From Paenibacillus shirakamiensis (lineage in GTDB: Bacteria > Bacillota > Bacilli > Paenibacillales > Paenibacillaceae), in contig NZ_JAGGLD010000008.1 of the NCBI RefSeq assembly GCF_017874255.1, positions 1 to 64,000 of the forward strand: a DNA stretch of 64,000 nt. The letters are read 5' to 3'. The notes beneath the pieces are model-generated. The model saw only the letters and a list, made by a program, of their open reading frames with translations. It was not told where the DNA came from and did no database searches. Shown in pieces: positions 1 to 9,664 of this stretch. Numbering within the stretch: the first letter of the stretch is position 1; every line of letters starts with the position of its first letter. A program made the translations under genes and the position numbers.

Positions 1-91
1 ACACGTACCCATCCCGAACACGACCGTTAAGTCCTCCAGCGCCGATGGTACTTGGACCGCAGGGTCCTGGGAGAGTAGGACGCCGCCAAGC
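1..91 (+). rRNA. rrf: 5S ribosomal RNA, 3' part
   Basis: The first 91 bases match the 3' three quarters of a Firmicute 5S rRNA: the loop with CCCGAACAC, the GATGGTACTTGG segment, and the closing GGGAGAGTAGGACGCCGCC block that ends in GCCAAGC. The 5' end lies before the window, so an rRNA operon reads in from the left and feeds the tRNA cluster that follows. The exact 3' end is uncertain by a few bases. Confidence 0.93.
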
Positions 92-105
92 GATATTTTT
101 CATAT

Positions 106-181
106 TCCCTGATAGCTCAGTTGGTAGAGCACTCGACTGTTAATCGAGTTGTCACAGGTTCGAGCCCTGTTCGGGGAGCCA
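106..181 (+). tRNA. tRNA-Asn(GTT)
   Basis: Full cloverleaf. The acceptor stem TCCCTGA pairs with TCGGGGA, the anticodon loop is CTGTTAA (anticodon GTT), the T-loop is GTTCGAGCC, and the CCA is encoded. First tRNA after the 5S gene, presumably co-transcribed with the rRNA operon. Confidence 0.97.
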
Positions 182-183
182 TT

Positions 184-259
184 GCTCTCTTAGCTCAGTA
201 GGTAGAGTGCATCCATGGTAAGGATGAGGTCACCGGTTCGATCCCGGTAGAGAGCTCCA
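184..259 (+). tRNA. tRNA-Thr(GGT)
   Basis: The acceptor stem GCTCTCT pairs with AGAGAGC. The anticodon arm CATCC-ATGGTAA-GGATG gives anticodon GGT. CCA is encoded. It lies two bases after tRNA-Asn. Confidence 0.96.
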
Positions 260-270
260 TTTTCCATTTA

Positions 271-345
271 GGCCCGTTGGTCAAGGGGTTAAGACACCTC
301 CCTTTCACGGAGGTAACAGGGGTTCGAATCCCCTACGGGTCACCA
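271..345 (+). tRNA. tRNA-Glu(TTC)
   Basis: The acceptor stem GGCCCGT pairs with ACGGGTC. The anticodon loop CTTTCAC gives TTC. The T-arm contains GGTTCGAATCC, and CCA is encoded. Confidence 0.96.
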
Positions 346-399
346 TTATTTTCACAATTATGTGAAAAAGATTTACCCTTTTTTTATTTGTAGACATAT

Positions 400-475
400 G
401 GAGGCTTAGCTCAGCTGGGAGAGCATCTGCCTTACAAGCAGAGGGTCGGGGGTTCGATCCCCTCAGCCTCCACCA
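400..475 (+). tRNA. tRNA-Val(TAC)
   Basis: The acceptor stem GGAGGCT pairs with AGCCTCC. The anticodon loop CTTACAA gives TAC. CCA is encoded. Confidence 0.96.
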
Positions 476-507
476 TTTATCATTATGGGACAAGTCGTCC
501 TAATTAA

Positions 508-582
508 TGGGGATTAGCCAAGCGGTAAGGCAACGGACTTTGACTCCGTCACGCATAGGTTCAAATCCTATATCCCCAGCCA
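508..582 (+). tRNA. tRNA-Gln(TTG)
   Basis: The acceptor stem TGGGGAT pairs with ATCCCCA. The anticodon loop CTTTGAC gives TTG. The T-loop is GTTCAAATC, and CCA is encoded. Confidence 0.95.
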
Positions 583-587
583 TATAA

Positions 588-660
588 GAGCCATTAGCTC
601 AGTTGGTAGAGCACCTGACTTTTAATCAGGGTGTCGAAGGTTCGAGCCCTTCATGGCTCA
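588..660 (+). tRNA. tRNA-Lys(TTT)
   Basis: The acceptor stem GAGCCAT pairs with ATGGCTC. The anticodon loop CTTTTAA gives TTT. Unlike its neighbours it does not encode CCA: the discriminator A is followed by TCT, so CCA must be added after transcription. Last tRNA before the terminator. Confidence 0.95.
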
Positions 661-680
661 TCTTAGTATAATTAAGAATT

Positions 681-708
681 AACTATCTCTTTAGGGATAG
701 TTTTTTTT
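681..708 (+). terminator. Terminator of rRNA/tRNA operon
   Basis: AACTATC and GATAGTT form a hairpin followed by a run of eight T. It lies 20 bases after tRNA-Lys and closes the first tRNA cluster. Confidence 0.85.
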
Positions 709-727
709 GTTTTTATAGAACTTCTTT

Positions 728-751
728 GTAACTGTAACTGTAACTGTAACT
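728..751. repeat. Tandem hexamer GTAACT x4
   Basis: Four perfect direct copies of GTAACT followed by a partial fifth (GTAAT), shortly after the tRNA-Lys terminator. No function is evident. Confidence 0.9.
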
Positions 752-2200
752 GTAATTAAGAAAAGATTGTGATTCTTTTAAATAATAAAGATATTCAACA
801 GGATTATTGATTATTAGGAAATTAACATATAAATGGAATACTTGGTCCGCAGTATAAGTGAGTATGTTGTGGATAGTATCAAATTAGTAAGATAAATTAA
901 ATTGATATTCTTTATATTTGATAGGCTGGGTCATAATTTTACAAAGTTATTCAGCGGCTATACACATCAGGGTATAAGTTTATAATAAAAACCTATTTTT
1001 TATTAATGATTTTTTTAATTTGGTAGGTTGACTGTGGATAATGGAGGGAGCCCTATTGTTTGTTGTCCTGTTCTATGTAGCAGTGAAGCATCTTTGGGTA
1101 TAACGAATCGAATAAGAGGCCTACAGCACTCCTGAAGAAGGAATGGCGATATGTTGGATATATTGATAATATGCACCTAACGCTCATTAATTGAGAAAAG
1201 ACGAGTTGAACTGAACTGCCATGGAATTTTGAAGATTTTCAGATATTATAGGTCGTTTTGTATGTTGCGCTAGCTTAATTAATTCAAGCTCCGAGACAAG
1301 ATGGCTAGGAAAGCAGCTGTTTATGTAGAAGTCTAATATACTTTACTATGAAGAATGTACTTCAGTGAAATATACAAGTGTGTTGTTGAAATGTTAATAA
1401 GCTTGTTGATAATAATTTTTTTAAAAATTAAATTCTACATTGTGTATAACTTTATTTTTTCAATTAAGGCTTCGAAAGTTTTCTAAATGTTTTAATTAGG
1501 TTATTGTATTTTGCTAAAGTCTATTTAAAATGGTGATGGGTATTTTTATTGAGTTTTGATTTGTATCAGGATTAAGTACTCTCTGTATTAATCATCGAAA
1601 GGTCATTTTTTGATCATCTTTAGATAATAAATTAAGGCTCTCTCTCGGCATAATATAAGCTAAGTGTTGGAATAATGAATTAATAAGTAAATAGCATATT
1701 TGCTCAAGATAATGGGTTGATCGACTTCTTAAAGAGTCTTGAATATAGTCCTGATTCGGCTCTAAAAGAAAGAACATGCCTAATATATATTGGATAAAAT
1801 CATATATAAGTGGGGTTAATTTTGTAGGTATTTTCTTATAACATAGTGATTAGATTGTTATATATTAACAATTTTTTGTATGTAGAGCCGATAGAGAGCA
1901 GGCCAAAGCGCATAAAAGATAAATTTGGAGGCATAGAGATCCTTAAGAAGCTCTCTTTTATATTAGATGCCTTCTCCTAGCACGTTGTGATAAAGATTGG
2001 TACGTGTCGATATGCAATCCTTGCTTTAATTGTTTAATTTTCTATATGCGTTGCATAAACAGCACGTCATGCCATGCGGTAAGCATTAGGCCGTAGTTCT
2101 CGATAAGAGTCTAGCTGTTTGTTGGGTTAACGCCTAAGTATCCATATTGATCTAGGTGATAACCATGGGTATGCCCCGTTGAGTTTAAAGGGTTAATAAA

Positions 2201-2373
2201 TTAGTATTCTACACCATCTCCTTGCGTCATAAAGTACTGTTTATTTGAAACTGAGTTTAGTAAGCCTTCAAGTGCTCCACCAAAATTTCCTTTTCTAAGA
2301 CCGTAGTCTACCCTTATATTAGCGTCTACGGAATATCACTATTTAAAAGCGGAAGAGCTATGGTTTTTATCAT
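2201..2373 (-). pseudogene. Broken small gene fragment, unknown family
   Basis: On the minus strand an ATG at 2373, eight bases after GGAAAGG, opens a short frame beginning MIKTIALPLLNSD that stops at 2326. A second frame then runs from 2335 to the TAA at 2201-2203 and reads VDANIRVDYGLRKG, then about 28 more residues ending GDGVEY. The second stretch has a protein-like composition unlike the surrounding noise, so a single frameshift in a gene of roughly 55 codons is plausible. I do not recognise the family, and chance remains possible. Confidence 0.3.
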
Positions 2374-2883
2374 TTAATGAACCTTTCCTTACATAAATTA
2401 TATTTAGGAAATTAATTATGTTAATTATTTCTTAGCTGATTACATTTGTATGTAAATTTTAATTCTGTCTATGTGATTCATCGGGCTAGTACACAATTCA
2501 TATCCCATGCTCTAACGCCCTAGGGGCGTATAAGAACATATAAGCAATACTTTTGGAATATCTTCCGTATAGATTCACGTAGAAGCCTAAACAAGCCATG
2601 TGAGCGCCTATACTATCTTAAACAACTATGGACCTAAGGAAAGTTCTCCTCAGATAATATAATAGGACAACGAAGGCATGTCATTGCAAAGTTCGTACCT
2701 TTTTTTCTTAATTTAATTTGTTTGTTTCTTTGTTTCCTATGAAAAGCCTATCATCGGCAATATTAATTATAATTCTATCCATTTAACTTGAAAATCAAAA
2801 AAATATTATGCTTACTAGACAATATATCTAGTTTAAGAGTACTTTCAAAATATAAAATATAAGAATAAAATTAGAATGAAAAT

Positions 2884-3018
2884 AAAATAGAAAAATAGAA
2901 GAGTAGAAGAGTAGAAGAGTAGAAAATAATAAAATAATAAAATAATAAAATAATAAAATAATAAAATAATAAAATAATAAAATAATAAAATAATAAAATA
3001 ATAAAATAATAAAATAAT
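2884..3018. repeat. 8-bp-period satellite array
   Basis: A continuous array with an 8-bp period, about 17 units. The unit changes along it: AAAATAGA (two copies), AGAGTAGA (three copies), then AAATAATA (about twelve perfect copies) with the phase preserved across the changes. This looks like slippage growth from a drifting unit. The minus-strand frame that reads FYYFIILL repeats through it is an artefact of the repeat. Confidence 0.95.
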
Positions 3019-3293
3019 ACAAATACATAAAAATAGGGTTGTCGGTTTTAACTAATAGCATATTAGAAAACACCTTAAAATTTTTTTACATTTTAAATTC
3101 CTGATTGTTCACTATAGGCCAATCGTCCAATCGTGATAACATAAATGATTTGAATTAGCCTAGATATTTTAATAAATAGAGATCTCTTTCACAAAAAAAG
3201 CAGTTAAGCCAAGTAAAAAATAGATAAAATTCTAATTGAAAAACAATAAAAATTTAAGCGAAAAATAAATTTAAAATAATTATATCAAAACGC

Positions 3294-3323
3294 TTGACTT
3301 AAAGTTGGATAGTATGATAAGAT
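3294..3323 (+). promoter_or_regulatory. Probable promoter of second tRNA cluster
   Basis: TTGACT at 3294-3299 is separated by 18 bases from TAAGAT at 3318-3323, with a TG just upstream (TGATAAGAT). It lies about 95 bases before tRNA-Leu, where a housekeeping sigma-factor promoter for the five-tRNA cluster would be expected. Confidence 0.6.
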
Positions 3324-3417
3324 ATTTCTTGTCGCCAACGAGATAAACGTTAAGCAAAAACACAACGTTAATCAGTTGGGATCTGCTAACCTCATGGATT
3401 GATTCCATAGGTAATGT

Positions 3418-3502
3418 GCGCGTGTGGCGGAATTGGCAGACGCACTAGACTTAGGATCTAGCGCCTCCGGGCGTGGGGGTTCAAGTCCCTTCACGCGCAC
3501 CA
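3418..3502 (+). tRNA. tRNA-Leu(TAG)
   Basis: The acceptor stem GCGCGTG pairs with CACGCGC. The anticodon arm CTAGA-CTTAGGA-TCTAG gives TAG. The long variable arm (GCCTCCGGGCGT) is typical of a class II tRNA. CCA is encoded. Confidence 0.96.
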
Positions 3503-3509
3503 TTTTTAT

Positions 3510-3584
3510 GCGGACGTGGCTCAGCGGTAGAGCATCGCCTTGCCAAGGCGAGGGTCGCGGGTTCGATTCCCGTCGTCCGCTCCA
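3510..3584 (+). tRNA. tRNA-Gly(GCC)
   Basis: The acceptor stem GCGGACG pairs with CGTCCGC. The anticodon loop TTGCCAA gives GCC. CCA is encoded. Confidence 0.96.
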
Positions 3585-3587
3585 TTT

Positions 3588-3664
3588 GCGCCCTTAGCTC
3601 AGCTGGATAGAGCGTTTGACTACGAATCAAAAGGCCGGGAGTTCGAATCTCTCAGGGCGCGCCA
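3588..3664 (+). tRNA. tRNA-Arg(ACG)
   Basis: The acceptor stem GCGCCCT pairs with AGGGCGC. The anticodon loop CTACGAA gives ACG, whose A34 is normally edited to inosine. CCA is encoded. Confidence 0.96.
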
Positions 3665-3695
3665 TTTCTGTTAAATGGCGAGAATGTATACATAT

Positions 3696-3772
3696 CGGGA
3701 CGTAGCTCAGCTTGGTAGAGCACCTGGTTTGGGACCAGGGGGTCGCATGTTCAAATCGTGTCGTCCCGACCA
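3696..3772 (+). tRNA. tRNA-Pro(TGG)
   Basis: The acceptor stem CGGGACG pairs with CGTCCCG. The anticodon loop TTTGGGA gives TGG. CCA is encoded. Confidence 0.96.
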
Positions 3773-3783
3773 TATTTTATAAT

Positions 3784-3857
3784 GCGGGTGTAGTTCAATG
3801 GTAGAACTTTAGCCTTCCAAGCTAATAGCGTGGGTTCGATTCCCATCACCCGCTCCA
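3784..3857 (+). tRNA. tRNA-Gly(TCC)
   Basis: The acceptor stem GCGGGTG pairs with CACCCGC. The anticodon loop CTTCCAA gives TCC. CCA is encoded. Last gene of the cluster. Confidence 0.96.
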
Positions 3858-3869
3858 TACACAAACTTT

Positions 3870-3897
3870 ACATCATCCTTGAGATGATGTTTTTTTG
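3870..3897 (+). terminator. Terminator of second tRNA cluster
   Basis: ACATCATC pairs with GATGATGT and is followed by seven T. The remaining roughly 350 bases up to ppc hold nothing else I can support. Confidence 0.85.
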
Positions 3898-4251
3898 TAT
3901 AATATTTTAAGCTAAGAAAAAACCTTTAAAGTAAAGTTTTTTTAAATATGTAATTTACCACTTTGCAGTGTTAGTGTAATATATTAGTTGAACGACTATG
4001 GTTTTTTATGCAGTATGCATCAAGAAGTATAAGAGTAAGATGGAAGATATCTTTTTATTATTCCTATGAGGGAGAAAATCCTCTATTACATCAATCTGAA
4101 TATTCATACGGAATTTTGGATAAAGGTTCTGCTATCTTGAGATTCAAGTCCCCTTTTTTTCACAAAATAAAGTAAGGATTTTAACTAGGGTTTATTGTAT
4201 GATGTTAAAAAGATCATAATAAGTCGGTACAGAAGGATTGGGAGGAGAAGC

Positions 4252-7044
4252 ATGACTGAATTAGCAACTGTGAGCAAAAGCAATTCGAGCAACCTACTAC
4301 GGCGTGATATTCGTTTTTTGGGCAATATTCTAGGAGAAGTCCTGGTTCATCAAGGTGGCAATGAACTCTTAGATATTGTCGAAAAGATACGTGAAGCCAG
4401 TAAGTCACTGCGGGCTGAATTTTTGCCAGAAATGCATGAGGATTTCAAACAGATTATTAATGCTCTGGAACCAGACATTCGTCATCAGGTTATTCGTGCT
4501 TTTGCGATTTATTTCCAGCTTGTGAATATTGCAGAACAGAACCATCGAATTCGCCGCAAACGTGATTATGAGCGGACTGCAGGAGAGAATGTACAGCCTG
4601 GATCGATTGAAGAGTCTGTGAAGGACCTTAAAGAACGTGGTTTCTCTTATGATGAAGTTCAAGATATATTGCAAGGACTTTCCTTGGAACTTGTTATGAC
4701 TGCTCATCCTACGGAAGCAATGCGTCGTGCAATTCTAGATATTCACAAGCGTATTGCGGACGATGTTATGCAACTAGACAATCCTACACTTACTTTCCGT
4801 GAAAGAGAACAGCTTCGTGAGAAGTTGCTGAACGAAGTCATTACGCTTTGGCAGACCGATGAACTTAGAGATCGTAAACCTACTGTACTCGATGAAGTAC
4901 GCAATGGCATGTATTATTTCCACGATACATTATTCCATGTGTTACCAGAAGTTTATCTGGAACTTGAACGGAATTTAACCAAATATTATCCTGAGCATAA
5001 TTGGCATGTTCCTACGTATTTGCGGTTTGGCTCTTGGATTGGTGGAGACCGAGATGGGAATCCATCCGTTACAGCTGAGGTTACATGGGAGACGCTACTA
5101 ACGCAGCGCAAACTGGCCATTCGAGAGTACCAAAGAATTATTGCCGATTTGTTCCGTTATCTTAGTTTTAGTACAACCATTGTTGAAGTTACTGAAGAAT
5201 TGATGAAGTCCATTCAAGAGGACAGTGTACGCGTATTCTTGAACCGTACGCCAGAATGGCGGAACGAGAAGGAACCTTATCGGGTCAAGCTGACATATAT
5301 GACGGAGAAACTCCATAATATCATTGATGAGTCCAAAAAAGGTACGACCGAGCGTTACAACAACGTAAGCGAGTTCATGGAAGATTTACAGATTATTGAT
5401 CGCAGTCTGCGCCATCACTATGCGGATTATGTTGCGGACACCCATATTCGAAATATGATTCGCCAAGTGGAACTTTTTGGATTCCATACTGCGAAGCTAG
5501 ATATTCGTCAACATAGTCAAGAGCATGAGAACGCCATGGCTGAGATTTTGGCACATATGAATATTACGGAGAATTATAGAGACCTTCCTGAACCAGAGAA
5601 AGTTATTTTACTGGAGAAAATCCTTAATGATCCACGCCCGCTTACTTCTACTTATCAGGACTACAGTGACAGCACTACAGAGTGCCTTAATGTATACCGT
5701 ACTGTATTCGCGGCACAGGAGGAATTCGGTACTGGCTGCATCAATAGCTATTTAATAAGTATGACCGAAGCGGCAAGTGATATCATGGAAGTATTGGTCT
5801 TTGCAAAAGAAGTAGGTCTGTTCCGCAAAGAAATGGATGGTACCGTGGTATGTACCTTGCAATCCGTACCTTTGTTCGAGACTATCGATGATCTTCATGC
5901 AGCACCAGGAATTATGCGGGAGCTGTTCCGTATGCCGGTGTATCGTGAATCTGTAGCAGCTATGCATGATCTCCAAGAAATTATGCTTGGATACTCAGAT
6001 AGTAACAAAGATGGGGGTATGGTTACAGCGAACTGGGAACTGCGCGTGGCACTCAAAGAAATTACTGCTGCAGCTGATGAGTTCAACATCAAACTGAAGT
6101 TCTTCCATGGACGTGGGGGTGCATTAGGCCGCGGGGGTATGCCGCTGAACCGGAGTATTCTCGCTCAGCCGCCACACACAGTCGGTGGGGGGATTAAGAT
6201 TACGGAGCAGGGTGAAGTAATCTCAGAACGTTATGCACTTAATGGCATAGCATATCGAAGCTTAGAACAAGCTACTTCTGCACTAATCAAACAAGCGGTA
6301 GCTGCCCGGACTTCACAGCGCAATGATCTGTATGAAGAGAAATGGGAAGCCATCATTAAGCAGATGTCTGAGACTTCTCTTAAAAAATATCAAGACCTTG
6401 TATTCCGTGAGCCGGAATTCATGAAGTTCTTCCGGGAATCTACTCCACTCGTGGAAGTAGGGGAGCTTAATATAGGATCTCGTCCATCTAAGCGTAAAAA
6501 TAGCAATCGTTTTGAAGATTTGCGTGCGATTCCATGGGTATTTGCCTGGACGCAAAGTCGTTATCTCTTCCCAGCATGGTATGCAGCAGGAACGGGTATT
6601 CAGGAATTCTACAATAATGATGAAGAGAAGCTTAAGATCCTCCAGGATATGTACGCAAACTTCCCATTCTTCCGCTCCTTAATGGATACATTGCAATTTG
6701 CGGTTGTGAAGGCAGACTTAATCATTGCAAATGAATATGCCAATATGTGTAGTGACGATACGATGAAGGATCGGATTTTTGGACAGATTGAAGAGGAATT
6801 TGTGCTTACGAAGGGCCTTATTCTCAAGATAACGGGTGAAAATGAACTACTTGACAATGAGCCAACATTACAAGAGTCCATTCGTCAGCGGAATCCTTAT
6901 GTAGATCCGCTTAGTTATTTACAGGTACAGCTTTTGGCTGAACTCCGAGAACTTAGAGAGCAAGGCGGAGATGATGCGATTCTGCTTCGTGAAGTGCTTT
7001 TGACTATCAATGGAATTGCTGCCGGATTACGTAACACGGGCTGA
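4252..7044 (+). CDS. ppc: Phosphoenolpyruvate carboxylase
   Basis: Carboxylates phosphoenolpyruvate with bicarbonate to oxaloacetate, replenishing the TCA cycle in the cytoplasm. The protein is 930 residues, normal for bacterial PEPC. Visible family motifs are TAHPTEA with the catalytic His near residue 155, [12 protein letters not shown], the loop motif [12 protein letters not shown] that holds the catalytic Arg, [10 protein letters not shown], and the canonical C-terminus ending RNTG. I chose the ATG at 4252 because GGGAGGAG lies seven bases upstream; the open frame extends 19 codons further back without a ribosome site. It is a single-gene unit closed by its own terminator. Confidence 0.96.
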   Translation: MTELATVSKSNSSNLLRRDIRFLGNILGEVLVHQGGNELLDIVEKIREASKSLRAEFLPEMHEDFKQIINALEPDIRHQVIRAFAIYFQLVNIAEQNHRIRRKRDYERTAGENVQPGSIEESVKDLKERGFSYDEVQDILQGLSLELVMTAHPTEAMRRAILDIHKRIADDVMQLDNPTLTFREREQLREKLLNEVITLWQTDELRDRKPTVLDEVRNGMYYFHDTLFHVLPEVYLELERNLTKYYPEHNWHVPTYLRFGSWIGGDRDGNPSVTAEVTWETLLTQRKLAIREYQRIIADLFRYLSFSTTIVEVTEELMKSIQEDSVRVFLNRTPEWRNEKEPYRVKLTYMTEKLHNIIDESKKGTTERYNNVSEFMEDLQIIDRSLRHHYADYVADTHIRNMIRQVELFGFHTAKLDIRQHSQEHENAMAEILAHMNITENYRDLPEPEKVILLEKILNDPRPLTSTYQDYSDSTTECLNVYRTVFAAQEEFGTGCINSYLISMTEAASDIMEVLVFAKEVGLFRKEMDGTVVCTLQSVPLFETIDDLHAAPGIMRELFRMPVYRESVAAMHDLQEIMLGYSDSNKDGGMVTANWELRVALKEITAAADEFNIKLKFFHGRGGALGRGGMPLNRSILAQPPHTVGGGIKITEQGEVISERYALNGIAYRSLEQATSALIKQAVAARTSQRNDLYEEKWEAIIKQMSETSLKKYQDLVFREPEFMKFFRESTPLVEVGELNIGSRPSKRKNSNRFEDLRAIPWVFAWTQSRYLFPAWYAAGTGIQEFYNNDEEKLKILQDMYANFPFFRSLMDTLQFAVVKADLIIANEYANMCSDDTMKDRIFGQIEEEFVLTKGLILKITGENELLDNEPTLQESIRQRNPYVDPLSYLQVQLLAELRELREQGGDDAILLREVLLTINGIAAGLRNTG

Positions 7045-7083
7045 TACCTTGAGATACCGTTTCAACTTATAATCATAGAAATG

Positions 7084-7116
7084 AAGGAAGCTCCTTTAGA
7101 GGAAGCTTCCTTTTTT
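7084..7116 (+). terminator. ppc terminator
   Basis: AAGGAAGCT pairs with AGCTTCCTT, followed by a T run. It lies 40 bases after the ppc stop. Confidence 0.88.
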
Positions 7117-7312
7117 CATTGTTTGAATAGAGCGGGATGTGGCTAAGTTATAGTCACCGAAGTGCGCTTGCAATTTAAAGAAACATCCATTACGCTTGAT
7201 GAGAAGCGCCGGGACAGGCCGCAGCGTTAGGTATATAGAGAAAGCGGCAACAGTATTGGATGTTGGCTTGGAACCGGCAGGAGACCGTTTTGGCGGATCT
7301 GGGGGAGAAAAG

Positions 7313-7885
7313 ATGATTGACAACTTTGATGCGAGACTTGTAAAGCTAGCTCGTCGAGGGGACGAAGGAGCTTTTGTAGAGATCGTAGAATTATACAAGG
7401 ACAAAATATATCACTTAGCTTATCGGATGCTGAATAATCGTCACGAAGCTGAGGATATTGTGCAGGAGACTTTTCTAAGGGTACATAAGAACTGGATGAA
7501 ATATGATGAGAATCAGAAATTCTCTACTTGGATATATCGTATTGCCACCAATCTGTGTATTGATCGTTTGCGTAAAAGGAAGCCCAGTTACTCATTAGAT
7601 GCGGAACTCGGCGATAAAGATGGATTAGATGGTTATACCTTAATTCCTGGGGATAATCGCACTCCAGAGAGTGAATATTTGATCTCGGAGACACAGATGA
7701 CGATTCACCAAGCTATAGATACTTTGCCGGCTAAATATAAGTCTGTAATTATGCTTCGTTACTTGCAGGAGTTATCTCTTCAAGAAATTGGTGACGTACT
7801 CGATATGCCTGTTACGACTGTAAAGACGCGGGTTCATCGAGGACGGGAGTTTTTACGAAAAAAGCTGGAAAATAAGATGATCTAA
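7313..7885 (+). CDS. sigW: ECF sigma factor SigW
   Basis: Extracytoplasmic-function sigma factor for cell-envelope stress, antimicrobial peptides and alkaline shock. It has 190 residues, close to B. subtilis SigW (187). Sigma region 2 includes HEAEDIVQETFLRVHKN and FSTWIYRIATNLCIDRLRK. Region 4 is a C-terminal helix-turn-helix with LQEIGDVLDMPVTTVKTRVH. The ATG at 7313 follows GGGGGAG at good distance; an upstream open frame from 7196 lacks a ribosome site. It is followed by its anti-sigma gene. SigW genes usually autoregulate, but I could not find a convincing TGAAAC/CGTA promoter here. Confidence 0.93.
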   Translation: MIDNFDARLVKLARRGDEGAFVEIVELYKDKIYHLAYRMLNNRHEAEDIVQETFLRVHKNWMKYDENQKFSTWIYRIATNLCIDRLRKRKPSYSLDAELGDKDGLDGYTLIPGDNRTPESEYLISETQMTIHQAIDTLPAKYKSVIMLRYLQELSLQEIGDVLDMPVTTVKTRVHRGREFLRKKLENKMI

Positions 7886-8007
7886 AGTTTTTTTGAAACG
7901 CAACGGAGTCTGCAGCGTATCTAACTGTAGCTGGTTGTGCTCAGATGAATGAGATATATAAATAAGATTTGTGTGCATATAGATTCTACCGGAAAGGAAT
8001 GGCTAAA

Positions 8008-8625
8008 ATGGATTGCAAACAAGCCGTCTCTTACATGCATGAATACTTGGATGAAGAGTTGTCTAAAGAGCATGCTCAAGTGCTTAAGCTGCACATGGAA
8101 GGTTGCTCCGCCTGTGCACATCATTTTCAAGAGCTGGAGCAGACGGAAATGATGTTATTCCGGGTGGTTAAAAATTCCGTGCCAACCGCCTCGGATGAGT
8201 TGGTAGGCCGCATTATGAGGGATATCCCGAACAAGAAAGGGCAGCGTACTTGGTTCACGTGGGTGAAGAGACATCCGGCCCTGACTGCTGTAGCTTTGTT
8301 CATGTTTGTTATGTTTTTCAGCACCATGTCCCTATGGAAAGTCGATGATCAGTTAATCGTACGTGGTAACGATCTTAATCAGCTTGTTTTTGAGGGAGAT
8401 ACGGTTATTGTCCCTAGCGGAAAAACGATTGATGGAGATTTAACTGTAGAGAATGGGAAAGCCAAGATCTATGGTGAAGTTCATGGCAATTTAACTGTGA
8501 TTGATGGTTCAGTATATCAGGCTTCAACGGCTAAGATCTCAGGCAGCGTGAAGAGTATTGATCAAGCGCTGGATTGGGTCTGGTACAAGATAACGAACAC
8601 CTTTAACGAAGTAGCTTATCAGTGA
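8008..8625 (+). CDS. rsiW: Anti-sigma-W factor RsiW
   Basis: Membrane-bound anti-sigma factor that holds SigW inactive until regulated proteolysis releases it. The N-terminal zinc-binding anti-sigma domain shows the H-x3-C-x2-C signature (HMEGCSAC) near residues 31-38. One membrane segment follows the HPALTAV stretch near residue 92, and the outer domain carries the repeated IDGDLTVENG/VHGNLTVIDG pattern and DWVWYK found in B. subtilis RsiW. I favour the ATG at 8008 (GGAAAGG about ten bases upstream). An in-frame ATG at 7999 is too close to that site. Confidence 0.9.
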   Translation: MDCKQAVSYMHEYLDEELSKEHAQVLKLHMEGCSACAHHFQELEQTEMMLFRVVKNSVPTASDELVGRIMRDIPNKKGQRTWFTWVKRHPALTAVALFMFVMFFSTMSLWKVDDQLIVRGNDLNQLVFEGDTVIVPSGKTIDGDLTVENGKAKIYGEVHGNLTVIDGSVYQASTAKISGSVKSIDQALDWVWYKITNTFNEVAYQ

Positions 8626-8650
8626 AGATGAACCCCATCAGGTATACTAT

Positions 8651-8682
8651 GGCGCCGTCCCTTGGGAATTGGGCGCCTTTTC
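8651..8682 (+). terminator. sigW-rsiW terminator
   Basis: GGCGCC at 8651 and GGCGCC at 8672 close a hairpin with further inner pairing, followed by TTTTC. It lies 26 bases after rsiW. Confidence 0.78.
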
Positions 8683-8833
8683 TTTGTTTTATGGACAAAT
8701 TTAATTGGAATAAGTTACCTTTATAAGCACGGCGCGGTACAAGAAGCTTGCAACTGCCGTGTGATCGTTATAACCTAGAGTTTAGGGACAACATAATATA
8801 GATGTTCGTTATAAGGGAAGCCGGGGGTTGCCT

Positions 8834-9664
8834 ATGAATTATTTTGCGGAGTTAACTTGGCAGGAAGCCATTAAAGATACCATTGATATCCTAATTGTCA
8901 CATATATTATGTACCATTTGATTTTGCTTGTACGGGGAACTCGGGCTGTTCAGCTCCTTAAGGGAATATTAGTACTTGTAGTGATATGGGCTGTAAGTAC
9001 ATGGCTGGACCTATATACGCTAAAATGGCTGATGAATCAGATGTTTACGTTCGGTGTCCTGGCTGTCTTTATTATTTTTCAGCCAGAGCTTAGAAGAGCA
9101 TTGGAACAGCTGGGCCGCGGTAAATTGTTCGGAAGATCTATGGCGGATGAAGAAGAGTTCACCAGGCAGATCGGTGAGATTATTAAAGCTGTGAATTATT
9201 TAGCACGTGGAAAAATAGGCGCATTAATTGTTTTTGAGCGTAATACGGGGCTGAATGAATATAAAGAATCCGGTATTCCAATGCAGTCTCAGATTACATC
9301 AGAACTGCTAATTAACATCTTTATACCCAATACACCACTGCATGATGGAGCCATCATTATCGGAGACAACCGGATTGCTGCGGCGGGTTGTTATCTGCCT
9401 TTGTCAGAGAATCCATTTATCAGTAAGGAGCTTGGAACAAGGCATCGAGCGGCCATCGGGATAAGTGAGGTGGGTGACGCCATTTCTGTAGTTGTCTCTG
9501 AAGAGACTGGACAAATCTCGCTTGCCATTAATGGACAAGTAGTACGAGGAATCAACGAGGAATCCCTGATCTCCAAGTTATATGAAGAACTGCGACCTAA
9601 TACAAACCAGAAGCAAAAGAAAACCCCTTTCTGGAAGCCTAAAGGGGGCAAAAAACGTGGATAA
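8834..9664 (+). CDS. cdaA: Diadenylate cyclase CdaA
   Basis: Makes the second messenger c-di-AMP from two ATP at the membrane; c-di-AMP controls potassium uptake and wall homeostasis. Three N-terminal membrane segments (residues about 15-95) are followed by a coiled linker and the DAC domain. Catalytic signatures DGA (PLHDGAIII) and RHR (GTRHRAAIG) are both present, as is the family segment FQPELRRALEQLGRG. The start is either TTG 8828 or ATG 8834. It heads the conserved cdaA-cdaR-glmM-glmS block and its stop overlaps cdaR. The product should also bear on the kdp operon in this window, since KdpD proteins of Firmicutes bind c-di-AMP. Confidence 0.95.
   Translation: MNYFAELTWQEAIKDTIDILIVTYIMYHLILLVRGTRAVQLLKGILVLVVIWAVSTWLDLYTLKWLMNQMFTFGVLAVFIIFQPELRRALEQLGRGKLFGRSMADEEEFTRQIGEIIKAVNYLARGKIGALIVFERNTGLNEYKESGIPMQSQITSELLINIFIPNTPLHDGAIIIGDNRIAAAGCYLPLSENPFISKELGTRHRAAIGISEVGDAISVVVSEETGQISLAINGQVVRGINEESLISKLYEELRPNTNQKQKKTPFWKPKGGKKRG

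Larger units (their letters stand above)
709..3290. other. Gene-poor AT-rich spacer between tRNA clusters
   Basis: About 2.6 kb with frequent stops in all six frames and no frame that I can support as an intact gene. It holds a short hexamer array (728-751), a fragment that looks like a broken gene on the minus strand (2201-2373) and an 8-bp satellite (2884-3018). The longest minus-strand frame at 2828-3073 is only the satellite read through, and the 61-codon frame at 1592-1777 has no supporting signal. I see no rRNA or tRNA remnant. Decayed insertion DNA is possible but not shown. Confidence 0.6.

Noticed and set aside
305-493. 62-codon frame across tRNA-Glu and tRNA-Val on the minus strand
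   Set aside because: It lies over tRNA genes. The translated sequence is a well-known false frame produced by tRNA antisense.
1592-1777. 61-codon minus-strand frame in the spacer
   Set aside because: No ribosome site, no recognised motif, and length not surprising over 2.6 kb of six-frame sequence.
2828-3073. 81-codon minus-strand frame with repeating Phe-Tyr-Ile-Leu
   Set aside because: It is the 8-bp satellite read in one frame; a repeat whose unit lacks stops always gives such a frame. No ribosome site and no non-repeat protein-like content.
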